This document shows, one piece after another, positions 17,938-26,905 of a DNA stretch of 64,000 bases (within the stretch, counting starts at the first letter, position 1; each line of letters opens with the position of its first letter). A program made the position numbers and the translations under genes. The DNA is taken from contig CBFHMG010000006.1 in assembly GCA_965656935.1 (NCBI GenBank), positions 113,155 to 177,154 of the forward strand, read 5' to 3'. The notes under the pieces were generated by a model that searched no databases, was not told where the DNA came from, and saw only the letters and a list, made by a program, of their open reading frames with translations. The DNA is from M30B80 sp965656935. Lineage in GTDB: Bacteria; Pseudomonadota; Alphaproteobacteria; Rhodobacterales; Rhodobacteraceae.

Positions 17938-17978
17938 GCGGTGATGCTTCCTCCTCCCTTAGCATCACCGCTTTTTTT
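17938..17978 (+). ncRNA. CcsR/cuckoo-type hairpin RNA 6, also the array terminator
   Basis: An 11-base perfect stem (GCGGTGATGCT with AGCATCACCGC) encloses TCCTCCTCCCTT and is followed by TTTTTTT. The last RNA of the array therefore also serves as the Rho-independent terminator for the DUF1127/RNA transcript. Confidence 0.85.
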
Positions 17979-18021
17979 GTTTTGGGCTGTCTTTCCCCGC
18001 CACGCTCCGTAGAACACACCC

Positions 18022-18618
18022 ATGACACTCGACCTTTTGATCCCGCTCGCCCTGTTCGGCATCGCCTCCTCGATCACACCGGGGCCCAATAACCTGATGC
18101 TTCTGGCCTCAGGGGCCAATTTCGGCTTGCGACGGACCCTGCCCCATATGCTGGGGATCAGCTTGGGCCATGCGTTTATGGTGGCGATGGTGGGTTTGGG
18201 CTTGATGCAGCTTTTTGATCTGCTGCCTTGGCTGCGGATCAGCTTGATGGTCGTAAGCGCGGCCTATTTGCTGTATCTCGCATGGAAAATTGCCAATGCC
18301 GCCCCCCCAGAGGATGCGCCGCAAAAGGGCCGTCCCTTTACCTTTTTGCAGGCGGCGGGCTTTCAATGGGTCAACCCGAAAGCGTGGTATATGGCGATCT
18401 ATGCGCAGACAAATTTCACCACGCCCGACGCCAATTGGAGCGCTGCGATTGCGGTGGCGCTTGTCTTTGCGGTGGTGAATTTCCCATCCGTGGCCGTTTG
18501 GGCATGGGGCGGCACGCAGCTCAAACGCTTCCTGTCCACGGGGCGGCGTTTAAGGGTGTTCAATATCACAATGGCCTTGCTGCTGGTGGCCTCGCTCTAC
18601 CCGATGCTAACCAGCTAA
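18022..18618 (+). CDS. LysE/RhtB family amino-acid exporter
   Basis: 198-residue inner-membrane protein with six hydrophobic segments. The N-terminal SSITPGPNNLMLLASGANFG and the helix-2/3 region HMLGISLGHAFM are family signatures. Members export lysine, threonine, homoserine or related compounds; the substrate here is not predictable. It is transcribed alone, converging with uvrD. Confidence 0.9.
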   Translation: MTLDLLIPLALFGIASSITPGPNNLMLLASGANFGLRRTLPHMLGISLGHAFMVAMVGLGLMQLFDLLPWLRISLMVVSAAYLLYLAWKIANAAPPEDAPQKGRPFTFLQAAGFQWVNPKAWYMAIYAQTNFTTPDANWSAAIAVALVFAVVNFPSVAVWAWGGTQLKRFLSTGRRLRVFNITMALLLVASLYPMLTS

Positions 18619-18625
18619 GCCCGCG

Positions 18626-21085
18626 CTAGAAGGGAACGTTTCCATCTGTACCCGAGCTTGAGCCGGCGGCCTGCAGGAAACGCGATACGACCTTTTTGGA
18701 GCCTGCTTTGTCGAACTCCACATCCAGCTTGTCACCCTCAATCTGCATGACCTCGCCATAGCCGAATTTCTGGTGAAACACGCGATCGCCGATCTCGAAG
18801 CCGCTGATCGCCTCGGCATCAATGATCATATTGCGCGCCTCGCTTGGCTGGCGCGTGCCATATTGGCCCTGATTGGCCTGCAAACGTTTCCATCCAGGCG
18901 AATTATAGACATCCGCCCGCCCCGCGCGCGCATGCAAATCCGACCCGCGCATCATCTGCGCCACAGGCGAGGCGCTTGACGATATACCGCCTCCTTGGCC
19001 ACCTTGATGCCCATAGAGCCCCGGCGGGGTCATGACCTCGACATGGGCCTCGGGCAATTCATCGATAAAGCGCGACGGCATCTGGCTTTGCCATTGCCCA
19101 TAGACACGTCGGTTGCCCGCAAAGGAGATGGTGCAGACCGCCTCGGCGCGGGTGATGCCGACATAGGCCAGCCTGCGCTCCTCCTCGAGGCCTTTAGCCC
19201 CCGCCTCATCCATCGAGCGTTGGCTGGGAAAAAGCCCGTCCTCCCATCCAGGAAGAAACACGACAGGAAATTCCAGACCCTTGGCGCCATGCAAGGTCAT
19301 CAGCGTGACCTTGGGCTGGCCGTCATCTTGTTCATTATCCATGATCAGGCTGACATGTTCGAGGAAGCCTTGCAGGTTCTCAAAGCCTTCCAGCGCCTTG
19401 ACCAGTTCCTTGAGGTTTTCCAACCGTCCGGGCGCTTCTGGGGTTTTGTCGTTTTGCCACATCGTAGTGTAGCCCGACTCGTCGAGAATGATCTCGGCCA
19501 GTTCGATATGGCTGACTTGCGCGGGCGTGGCATCCACAGGCTCGATCAGATCATCGACAGGCCCCACCTGCCGCAAGGGCCCATGCAGCATATCGCGCCA
19601 ACGGTCCAGATTATTGACCAAGCGCGCCAGCTCAACCGCCCCTTTGCCCTTGATCTCGCCCGCCTCGACACACAGCTTCGCGCCCTCAATCAGGCTGATG
19701 CCATTGGAGCGCGCCATGCGCTGGATCGTGGCAATCGCCTTATCCCCAAGGCCGCGTTTGGGGGTGTTCACGATCCGTTCGAAAGCCAGATCATCATCAG
19801 CGCTGATCACCACGCGGAAATAGGCCATGGCATCGCGGATCTCCATCCGCTCGTAGAAACGGGGGCCACCAATGACGCGGTAGGGCAAACCAATGGTCAG
19901 GAAACGGTCTTCAAAGGCGCGCATCTGATGCGAAGCGCGCACCAAAATCGCCATATCTTCAGGGCTGAACGGGTCCATCCCGCGGGTGCCGCTTTGCGCG
20001 GCCTCGATCTCATCGCCGATCCAGCGGGCTTCTTCCTCACCATCCCAATGACCGATCAGGCGCAATTTCTCGCCATCATCGCCATCGGTCCAGAGCGTCT
20101 TGCCCAAACGTTCGCTATTGCCTTTGATCACGGCGCTGGCGGCGGCCAGAATATGCCCCGTGGAGCGGTAATTCTGCTCCAGCTTGATCACTTTCGCGCC
20201 AGGAAAATCTTTCTCGAAGCGCAGAATATTGCCCACCTCGGCCCCGCGCCATCCATAGATGGATTGGTCATCATCGCCGACCACGCAGATATTTTGATGC
20301 CCCGCCGCCAGCAGCCGCAGCCACAGATACTGGGCGACATTGGTATCTTGGTATTCGTCTACAAGAATGAAGCGGAACCAGCGCTGATATTGCTTCAGCA
20401 CATCTTCATGGCTCTGGAAAATGGTGACCATATGCAAAAGCAGATCACCGAAATCCGCCGCATTGAGCGTTTTGAGCCGCGCCTGATATTGCGCATAAAG
20501 CGCCACGCCGCGATGGTTGAAGGCCCCCGCATCCGCGCTTGGCACCTTGTCAGGTGTCAGCGCGCGGTTCTTCCAGCCATCAATAATGCCTGCCAATTGC
20601 CGCGCGGGCCAGCGCTTCTCATCGATGCCTTCGGCATTGATCAACTGCTTCATAAGGCGGATCTGGTCATCGGTATCAAGGATCGTGAAATTGGATTTCA
20701 GCCCGACCAATTCGGCATGGCGGCGCAACAGCTTCACGCAGATCGAATGGAATGTGCCAAGCCAGCGCATCCCTTCGGCGGCAGGCCCCACCAGCCCTGT
20801 CACCCGATTGCGCATCTCGCGGGCGGCCTTATTGGTAAAAGTCACCGCCAAAATCTCGTCAGGTCTGGCCGTGCCCGTGCTGACCAGATGCGCGATCCGC
20901 GCAGTCAAGGCCCGCGTTTTACCCGTGCCAGCGCCAGCCAGCATCAAGACAGGGCCGCTCAAGGTTTCAACTGCCTCGCGTTGCGGCGGGTTCAAACCGT
21001 CGAAATAGGGCATCGGGCGCGCACCCATGGCGCGGGCGGACAGGCTGGCGGCCTCGAAGGCCTCTGAATCGTCAAAGCTGCTCAT
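18626..21085 (-). CDS. uvrD: ATP-dependent DNA helicase UvrD/PcrA
   Basis: Superfamily 1A 3'-5' helicase for nucleotide excision and mismatch repair. The 819-residue protein has the Q motif LNPPQREAV, Walker A AGAGTGKTRAL near 52, DEYQDTN (motif II), GDDDQSIYGWRGA (motif III), QNYRST (IV), TLHGAKGLEF (V) and VGITRA (VI). The C-terminal VMQIEGDKLDVEFDKAGSKKV is the Tudor-like domain that contacts RNA polymerase. A LexA-type box lies 42 bases upstream of the start. Confidence 0.96.
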   Translation of the reverse strand: MSSFDDSEAFEAASLSARAMGARPMPYFDGLNPPQREAVETLSGPVLMLAGAGTGKTRALTARIAHLVSTGTARPDEILAVTFTNKAAREMRNRVTGLVGPAAEGMRWLGTFHSICVKLLRRHAELVGLKSNFTILDTDDQIRLMKQLINAEGIDEKRWPARQLAGIIDGWKNRALTPDKVPSADAGAFNHRGVALYAQYQARLKTLNAADFGDLLLHMVTIFQSHEDVLKQYQRWFRFILVDEYQDTNVAQYLWLRLLAAGHQNICVVGDDDQSIYGWRGAEVGNILRFEKDFPGAKVIKLEQNYRSTGHILAAASAVIKGNSERLGKTLWTDGDDGEKLRLIGHWDGEEEARWIGDEIEAAQSGTRGMDPFSPEDMAILVRASHQMRAFEDRFLTIGLPYRVIGGPRFYERMEIRDAMAYFRVVISADDDLAFERIVNTPKRGLGDKAIATIQRMARSNGISLIEGAKLCVEAGEIKGKGAVELARLVNNLDRWRDMLHGPLRQVGPVDDLIEPVDATPAQVSHIELAEIILDESGYTTMWQNDKTPEAPGRLENLKELVKALEGFENLQGFLEHVSLIMDNEQDDGQPKVTLMTLHGAKGLEFPVVFLPGWEDGLFPSQRSMDEAGAKGLEEERRLAYVGITRAEAVCTISFAGNRRVYGQWQSQMPSRFIDELPEAHVEVMTPPGLYGHQGGQGGGISSSASPVAQMMRGSDLHARAGRADVYNSPGWKRLQANQGQYGTRQPSEARNMIIDAEAISGFEIGDRVFHQKFGYGEVMQIEGDKLDVEFDKAGSKKVVSRFLQAAGSSSGTDGNVPF

Positions 21086-21126
21086 GACGGACAGATTACA
21101 GGGGAACGCCGCACAGTTAAAGATTT

Positions 21127-21141
21127 GTTCTCAAATTGTTC
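21127..21141. promoter_or_regulatory. LexA (SOS) box upstream of uvrD
   Basis: GTTC-TCAAATT-GTTC is an exact match to the alphaproteobacterial LexA direct repeat GTTC-N7-GTTC. It lies 42 bases before the uvrD start and 74 bases before the divergent lldD start. uvrD is a classical SOS gene, which raises confidence. Eight fixed bases are expected once or twice by chance in a window this size. Confidence 0.65.
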
Positions 21142-21214
21142 GCACAGGCCAAAAACAGGCGAAATGCAGGTCCAACTCTTTACTCCGCCCGCCAAATCAG
21201 GCTTTCTGGCGCCT

Positions 21215-22363
21215 ATGGATTTACACAGCCGTTACCCCGCGATTTCCGATCTCAAAGCCCGCGCCAAGCGGCGCATTCCACATTTCGTGTGGGAATATCT
21301 CGACAGCGCCACAGGGGCAGAGACGGTCACACATCGCAACCGCGCGGCATTGGATCAGGTCTTGTTTCGCCCTGCCGCCCTGCGCGGTGAAATCGCGCCA
21401 GACATCTCGACCGAATTTCTGGGCAAAGCCCATGCCGCGCCTTTCGGCATGGCCCCTTTGGGGATGTCAGGCCTGATCTGGCCCGAGGCCGAGCTGCATC
21501 TGGCGCGGCACGGCGCGGCAGCGGGCATTCCCTATTGCCTGTCCACAGTCGCCACGCGCACGCCCGAAGATCTTGCCCCTGCAATCGGCCAGCAGGGCTG
21601 GTTCCAGATGTATCCGCCGCGCGACCCTGATATCAGGCGCGATATGTTGCGCCGTGCGCGCGAGGCGGGGTTTCACACGCTGATCCTGACGGTGGATGTC
21701 CCCGCCGCCAGCAGGCGCGAACGCCAGACCCGTGGCGGTTTGGTGCAACCACCCAAACTGACGCCAAGGCTGGCCGCGCAAGTGGCGCTTTGCCCGCAAT
21801 GGGCGCTTGGAATTGGCACCGCAGGCATGCCGCGAATGAAGCTGATGGACAGCTATGCGCCCGAGATCGCGGGCAAAGGCACCCTGCCCTCAACGGCGCA
21901 TGTGGGTTATCTGCTGCGCGCCGCCCCTGATTGGGACTATCTGGCGACGCTGCGCGATGAATGGGAGGGGCCGATCATCCTCAAAGGTGTGATGGAACCC
22001 GAGGTCGCCGCCCGCGCCGCAGATGCGGGCGCAGATGCCGTCTGGGTCTCCAACCATGCGGGCCGCCAGTTCGATGGCGCGCCTGCCGCGATTGACGTGC
22101 TGGCCCAGATCAAATCCGCAACCGCACTGCCCATCATCTTTGATAGCGGGATCGCGGGCGGTTTGGATATCTTGCGCGCCCTCGCGCTTGGGGCCGATTT
22201 CGTGATGATGGGGCGCGCATGGCATTACGCGCTTGGCGCGCTTGGGGCCGAAGGGCCCGCCCATCTACATGACCTTCTGGAACGCGATATGCTGTCGAAT
22301 ATGGCCCAGATCGGCGCCAAGACCTTGGCTGATCTGCCGTCACGTCTTGTTAACCCAGCCTAG
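21215..22363 (+). CDS. lldD: FMN-dependent alpha-hydroxy-acid (L-lactate) dehydrogenase
   Basis: TIM-barrel flavoenzyme that oxidises L-lactate or a similar 2-hydroxy acid. From the ATG giving MDLHSRYPAISDLKARAKRRIPHF it is 382 residues. Conserved parts are PLGMSGLIWPEAE (FMN site), STVATRTPED, the catalytic SNHAGRQFDG (His, Arg), and FDSGIAGGLDILRALALGADFVMMGR. An earlier ATG 17 codons upstream is open but gives a non-conserved leader. Other family members such as mandelate or glycolate oxidase cannot be fully excluded. Confidence 0.88.
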   Translation: MDLHSRYPAISDLKARAKRRIPHFVWEYLDSATGAETVTHRNRAALDQVLFRPAALRGEIAPDISTEFLGKAHAAPFGMAPLGMSGLIWPEAELHLARHGAAAGIPYCLSTVATRTPEDLAPAIGQQGWFQMYPPRDPDIRRDMLRRAREAGFHTLILTVDVPAASRRERQTRGGLVQPPKLTPRLAAQVALCPQWALGIGTAGMPRMKLMDSYAPEIAGKGTLPSTAHVGYLLRAAPDWDYLATLRDEWEGPIILKGVMEPEVAARAADAGADAVWVSNHAGRQFDGAPAAIDVLAQIKSATALPIIFDSGIAGGLDILRALALGADFVMMGRAWHYALGALGAEGPAHLHDLLERDMLSNMAQIGAKTLADLPSRLVNPA

Positions 22364-22389
22364 AGAAAGCGGCTTCCCAATCCTTTAAC

Positions 22390-22415
22390 GAACAGTTAAT
22401 GTTCGCCTTATGTTC
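22390..22415. promoter_or_regulatory. Triple LexA-type half-site overlapping a start codon
   Basis: GAAC (22390-22393), GTTC (22401-22404) and GTTC (22412-22415) are each separated by exactly 7 bases, so half-sites repeat every 11 bases. The last two form GTTC-N7-GTTC, the alphaproteobacterial LexA pattern. The downstream half-site overlaps the ATG of the next gene, so occupancy would block initiation. This is pattern evidence only. Confidence 0.45.
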
Positions 22416-22802
22416 GAAGCTGATCTCATCCCCATCATTTGCGCTTTGCTGCTTGGCGGCACACCTGAATATCGGGTTGCCTATGATATCAATGAGGGCC
22501 AGCACTCGGTTCGGATGGATTGCCTGACCAGCGAGCACGCCATCGAGATCGGCCTTGATGACCGCCGCTCAAGCTATGACAGCGTGCATCAGGCCATCTT
22601 TTACGCGCATCTGACCGAGCGTGCGCCCATGGTCATCATGATCGATACCAACGGGGTCGAGGATAACGCCGAATTTCAGGTCCGCACGGTCGCACAAGCG
22701 CTGGATGTCGATTATCGCAGCTATGATCTCGACTTTCTGATCCGCTGGCAAATGACCTCCTATTTGCGCAACAGGTATCGGCAGCCTGCGCTATCAAACT
22801 AA
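22410..22802 (+). CDS. Small conserved protein with PD-(D/E)XK-like pattern
   Basis: 130 residues. The N-terminus (about 6-17, LIPIICALLLGG) is hydrophobic and may be a weak signal or buried strand. The core reads RMDCLTSEHAIEIG (D37, E46), then a conserved-looking Q61AIFYAH and VIMIDT. This resembles PD-(D/E)XK nuclease-fold proteins with D and E in register, but the usual catalytic lysine is replaced by Gly48, so activity is doubtful. There is no clear Shine-Dalgarno sequence, and LexA-like half-sites overlap the start. I do not recognise a named family; function unknown. Confidence 0.7.
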   Translation: MFEADLIPIICALLLGGTPEYRVAYDINEGQHSVRMDCLTSEHAIEIGLDDRRSSYDSVHQAIFYAHLTERAPMVIMIDTNGVEDNAEFQVRTVAQALDVDYRSYDLDFLIRWQMTSYLRNRYRQPALSN

Positions 22803-22841
22803 AGAAATTTCAGGCGAAATCAGTTGTAACAGCTCGATTTG

Positions 22842-22851
22842 TTAGCGCTAA
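22842..22851. promoter_or_regulatory. LacI-type palindrome upstream of pyc
   Basis: TTAGCGCTAA is a perfect 10-base palindrome with the central CG typical of LacI-family operators. It overlaps a possible promoter, TTGTAA at 22824-22829 and TAAAAT at 22849-22854, with a long 19-base spacer. It lies about 120 bases before the pyruvate carboxylase start. No LacI-family gene is in the window. Confidence 0.35.
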
Positions 22852-22970
22852 AATATCCGTAAAACAGGGGGTTCCTTCCCCTGCCGCCTGGGATTATGCT
22901 GCTATGCAGCGAAAAAGAAGCAGGAGCGCCCGCGCGCCGCCGCAAAGCTATATCTCTGGGGAGGAACATT

Positions 22971-25900
22971 ATGGCCGAATTCAAGAAAATCCTGATCGCC
23001 AATCGCGGTGAAATCGCGATCCGAGTGATGCGCGCGGCCAATGAACTCGGCAAACGCACCGTTGCGGTCTATGCCGAGGAAGACAAACTTTCGCTGCACC
23101 GCTTCAAGGCGGATGAGGCCTATAAGATCGGCGAAGGTTTGGGGCCGGTTGCGGCCTATCTCTCGATCCCCGAAATTATCCGAGTGGCCAAAATGGCAGG
23201 CGCGGATGCGATCCATCCAGGCTATGGCCTGCTATCGGAAAACCCCGAATTCGTGGATGCCTGTTTTGAGGCTGGCATCACCTTCATCGGTCCCAAGGCC
23301 GAAACGATGCGCGCGCTTGGCGACAAGGCCAGCGCCCGTCGTGTTGCGATTGAAGCAGGCGTGCCTGTCATCCCCGCATCCGAGGTTCTGGGTGAGGATA
23401 TGGCCCTGATCCGCAAACAGGCCGATGAGGTCGGCTACCCGATCATGCTCAAAGCCTCATGGGGCGGCGGCGGACGGGGCATGCGCGCCATCTTGAATGC
23501 TGATGAGCTGGAAGAAAAAGTGCTCGAAGGCCGCCGCGAGGCTGAGGCCGCCTTTGGCAATGGCGAGGGCTATCTGGAAAAGATGATCCAGCGCGCCCGC
23601 CATGTCGAAGTGCAGGTGCTTGGCGATACGCATGGCAATATCTATCACCTCTATGAGCGCGATTGTTCCGTGCAGCGGCGCAACCAAAAAGTCGTGGAGC
23701 GCGCCCCCGCCCCCTATCTGAGCGAGGCGCAGCGCGAAGATATCTGCCTGCTTGGCAAAAAGATCGCCGAGCATGTGGGTTATGAATGCGCAGGCACCAT
23801 CGAATTCCTGATGGATATGGATACGGGCGCTTTCTACTTCATCGAAGTGAACCCGCGCGTGCAGGTTGAACATACCGTCACCGAAGAGGTGACAGGCATT
23901 GATATCGTGCGTGCCCAAATCCTGATTGCCGAGGGCAAGAGCCTGACCGAGGCGACAGGCGTGGCAAGCCAATATGATGTGAAGCTGGATGGTCACGCCA
24001 TCCAATGCCGCATCACGACCGAAGACCCTGCCAATAACTTCATCCCCGACTATGGCCGCATCACCGCCTATCGCGGGGCCACGGGCATGGGCATCCGCCT
24101 TGATGGCGGCACGGCCTATTCAGGCGCGGTGATCACGCGCTATTATGATAGCCTGTTGGAAAAGGTCACCGCTTGGGCCCCCACGCCCGAAGCCGCGATT
24201 GCGCGGATGGACCGTGCCTTGCGCGAGTTCCGTATTCGCGGGGTCTCGACCAATATCGCTTTCGTGGAAAACCTGCTCAAGCATCCGACATTTCTGAATT
24301 ACCAATACACCACCAAATTCATCGACGAGACGGCCGAGCTGTTCGATTTCGCACCGCGTCGCGACCGCGCGACCCGTATCTTGCGCTATGTGGCCGATAT
24401 CACCGTCAACGGGCATCCCGAGACCGAAGGCCGCCCCCGCCCCGCCGCCGATATCAAACTGGCCCGCGCACCCAAGCCACGGCTTGAGGTGGCCCCGAAA
24501 GGCACGCGCAACCTGCTGGATGAAAAAGGCCCAGAAGCGGTTGCTGCATGGATGAAAGAGCAAAAGCAATTGCTGATCACCGACACAACAATGCGCGACG
24601 GGCATCAATCGCTTTTGGCCACGCGGATGCGCTCGATTGATATGATCAATGCAGCCCCTGCCTATGCGGCAAACCTGCCTGAATTATTCAGCGTTGAATG
24701 CTGGGGGGGCGCAACCTTTGATGTGGCTTACCGCTTCTTGCAGGAATGCCCATGGCAGCGCCTGCGCGATATTCGCGCCAAAATGCCCAATATCATGACG
24801 CAGATGTTGCTGCGCGCCTCCAATGGTGTGGGCTATACCAATTACCCCGATAATGTTGTGCAAAGCTTTGTGGCCCAAGCCGCCGCCTCGGGCGTCGATG
24901 TCTTCCGCGTCTTTGACAGCCTGAACTGGGTTGAAAATATGCGCGTGGCGATGGATGCGGTCGGCAGCTCTGGCAAGATTGTAGAGGGTACGATTTGCTA
25001 CACAGGCAATATCCTTGACCCTGATCGCGCCAAATATGACCTGAAATACTATGTCTCGATGGCTAAGGAGTTGGAGGCCGCAGGCGCCCATGTTCTGGGC
25101 CTCAAGGATATGGCGGGCTTGCTCAAGCCAACCGCGGCTGAAGTGCTGATCCCCGCTTTGAAAGATGCCGTTGATCTGCCGATCCATTTCCACACCCATG
25201 ACACCGCTGGCGTGGCCTGCGGAACGATCCTTGCGGCCTCCAAGGCAGGTGTGGATGCGGTGGATTGCGCGATGGATGCGCTCTCAGGCAATACCTCGCA
25301 AGCCACGCTTGGCACGATTGTCGAATCCCTGCGCTATACGGATCGCGATACAGGCCTCGATATTTCAGCGGTGCGCGAAATCAGCGATTATTGGGAAGCC
25401 GTGCGCGCCCATTATGTCGCTTTCGAGAGCGGCATGCAGGCCCCCGCCTCGGAGGTTTATCTGCATGAAATGCCCGGCGGTCAGTTCACCAATCTCAAGG
25501 CACAGGCCCGCAGCCTCGGGCTGGAAGAACGCTGGCATGAGGTCGCGCAGATGTATGCGGATGTGAACCAGATGTTCGGCGATATTGTGAAGGTCACGCC
25601 GTCCTCCAAAGTGGTGGGCGATATGGCGCTGATGATGGTCAGCCAAGGCCTGACCCGCGCGCAGGTCGAAGACCCCGAAACCGATGTCGCCTTCCCCGAT
25701 AGCGTCATTGACATGATGCGCGGCAATCTTGGCCAGCCTCCGGGCGGCTTCCCGACATTGATGCTGAACAAAATCCTCAAGGATGAAGCCCCCAATCTCG
25801 AGCGTCCAGGCAAGCATCTGGACCCCGTCGATCTGGAGGCAACCCGCAAAAAGCTGGAAGAACAGATCGGCGAGGCCGTGGATGACGAAGATCTTAACGG

Positions 25901-26417
25901 CTACCTGATGTATCCCAAGGTCTTCACCGATTACGCCACCCGCCATGCCGATTACGGCCCTGTGCGCACCCTGCCCACGAAGACCTTCTTCTATGGCATG
26001 GAACCCGGCGAAGAGATCGAGGCCGAGATCGACCCGGGCGTGACACTTGTCATCCGCTTGCAGGCTGTGGGCGAGACGAATGCCGAAGGCGAGGCCAAGG
26101 TGTTCTTCGAATTGAACGGCCAGCCCCGCACGATCCGTGTGCCAAATCGCAAAGTGGCCGCCACAAGCGCGAAACGCCCCAAGGCCGAGCTTGGCAACCC
26201 CGCCCATATCGGCGCACCAATGCCAGGTGTGATCGCCAGTGTGGCCGCAAGCGTTGGCGCAAGCGTCAAACAGGGCGATCTGCTGCTGACCATCGAAGCG
26301 ATGAAGATGGAGACAGGCATTCATGCGGATCGGGACGCGGTGATCAAGGCGGTCCATGTGACACCGGGCGCGCAGATTGATGCGAAAGACCTTTTGGTGG
26401 AATTCGACACAGAATGA
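22971..26417 (+). CDS. pyc: Pyruvate carboxylase
   Basis: Biotin enzyme that carboxylates pyruvate to oxaloacetate, an anaplerotic step. Start at MAEFKKILIANRGEIA, preceded by GGGGAGGAAC, gives 1148 residues, the normal length for the single-chain form. Domains in order: biotin carboxylase (about 1-460, with KASWGGGGRGMR and EVNPRVQVEHTVTE), carboxyltransferase (about 535-840, with DTTMRDGHQSLLATRMR and a zinc site HFHTHDTAG), a PYC-conserved region, and a biotinyl domain ending in EAMKMETG with the biotin lysine. It overlaps the next gene by 4 bases. Confidence 0.97.
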   Translation: MAEFKKILIANRGEIAIRVMRAANELGKRTVAVYAEEDKLSLHRFKADEAYKIGEGLGPVAAYLSIPEIIRVAKMAGADAIHPGYGLLSENPEFVDACFEAGITFIGPKAETMRALGDKASARRVAIEAGVPVIPASEVLGEDMALIRKQADEVGYPIMLKASWGGGGRGMRAILNADELEEKVLEGRREAEAAFGNGEGYLEKMIQRARHVEVQVLGDTHGNIYHLYERDCSVQRRNQKVVERAPAPYLSEAQREDICLLGKKIAEHVGYECAGTIEFLMDMDTGAFYFIEVNPRVQVEHTVTEEVTGIDIVRAQILIAEGKSLTEATGVASQYDVKLDGHAIQCRITTEDPANNFIPDYGRITAYRGATGMGIRLDGGTAYSGAVITRYYDSLLEKVTAWAPTPEAAIARMDRALREFRIRGVSTNIAFVENLLKHPTFLNYQYTTKFIDETAELFDFAPRRDRATRILRYVADITVNGHPETEGRPRPAADIKLARAPKPRLEVAPKGTRNLLDEKGPEAVAAWMKEQKQLLITDTTMRDGHQSLLATRMRSIDMINAAPAYAANLPELFSVECWGGATFDVAYRFLQECPWQRLRDIRAKMPNIMTQMLLRASNGVGYTNYPDNVVQSFVAQAAASGVDVFRVFDSLNWVENMRVAMDAVGSSGKIVEGTICYTGNILDPDRAKYDLKYYVSMAKELEAAGAHVLGLKDMAGLLKPTAAEVLIPALKDAVDLPIHFHTHDTAGVACGTILAASKAGVDAVDCAMDALSGNTSQATLGTIVESLRYTDRDTGLDISAVREISDYWEAVRAHYVAFESGMQAPASEVYLHEMPGGQFTNLKAQARSLGLEERWHEVAQMYADVNQMFGDIVKVTPSSKVVGDMALMMVSQGLTRAQVEDPETDVAFPDSVIDMMRGNLGQPPGGFPTLMLNKILKDEAPNLERPGKHLDPVDLEATRKKLEEQIGEAVDDEDLNGYLMYPKVFTDYATRHADYGPVRTLPTKTFFYGMEPGEEIEAEIDPGVTLVIRLQAVGETNAEGEAKVFFELNGQPRTIRVPNRKVAATSAKRPKAELGNPAHIGAPMPGVIASVAASVGASVKQGDLLLTIEAMKMETGIHADRDAVIKAVHVTPGAQIDAKDLLVEFDTE

Positions 26418-26806
26418 CCCGCCATCTGGGCAAGCTCTCACTTCTAGTGCCCGAGTATGACGCGGGGATCGCCCATTATGTGGGCGATCTCGGCTTTGAA
26501 CTGCTCGAGGACACGCCGCTTTCCCCGACCAAACGTTGGGTCGTCGTTCAGCCCGAAGGGGGTGGGGTCGCCCTCATCTTGGCCCGCGCGGCCACACCGG
26601 AGCAAAAGGCCGCCATCGGCCAGCAAGGCGGCGGTCGGGTGTGGTTGTTCCTCGAAAGCGACAGCTTTGATGCCGATTATGCGCGCATGAAAACCGCAGG
26701 CATCCATTTCGAAGAAGACCCGAGACAAGAGCCCTATGGCAAGGTCGCCGTCTTTCGGGACGCCTTTGGAAATCGGTGGGATTTGCTGGAAACCAAACCC
26801 GCCTGA
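26414..26806 (+). CDS. VOC superfamily (glyoxalase-like) protein
   Basis: 130-residue protein with a beta-alpha-beta-beta-beta pattern: an N-terminal KLSLLVPEYDAGIAHYVGDLGFELLED and a C-terminal YGKVAVFRDAFGNRWDLLE. These are typical of glyoxalase/bleomycin-resistance family metal enzymes. The substrate is unknown. The ATG overlaps the pyc stop (ATGA), so the two are probably translationally coupled. Confidence 0.85.
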   Translation: MTRHLGKLSLLVPEYDAGIAHYVGDLGFELLEDTPLSPTKRWVVVQPEGGGVALILARAATPEQKAAIGQQGGGRVWLFLESDSFDADYARMKTAGIHFEEDPRQEPYGKVAVFRDAFGNRWDLLETKPA

Positions 26807-26905
26807 CCCACCACAAGACCCAGTTTTCACCGTCTGCGCGCCCCAATTTTGCCGCTCTTGCCCAATAAATCGTTAAGGTAAGAATTTGGATTTTTGGGAC
26901 CTGAA

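Noticed and set aside
18995..21067. A 690-codon plus-strand frame opposite uvrD.
   Set aside because: High GC makes long antisense frames common; uvrD motifs on minus are complete and this frame has none.
22950..26420. Antisense frames inside pyc, up to 358 codons.
   Set aside because: Typical of GC-rich coding DNA; no start signals or conserved motifs.
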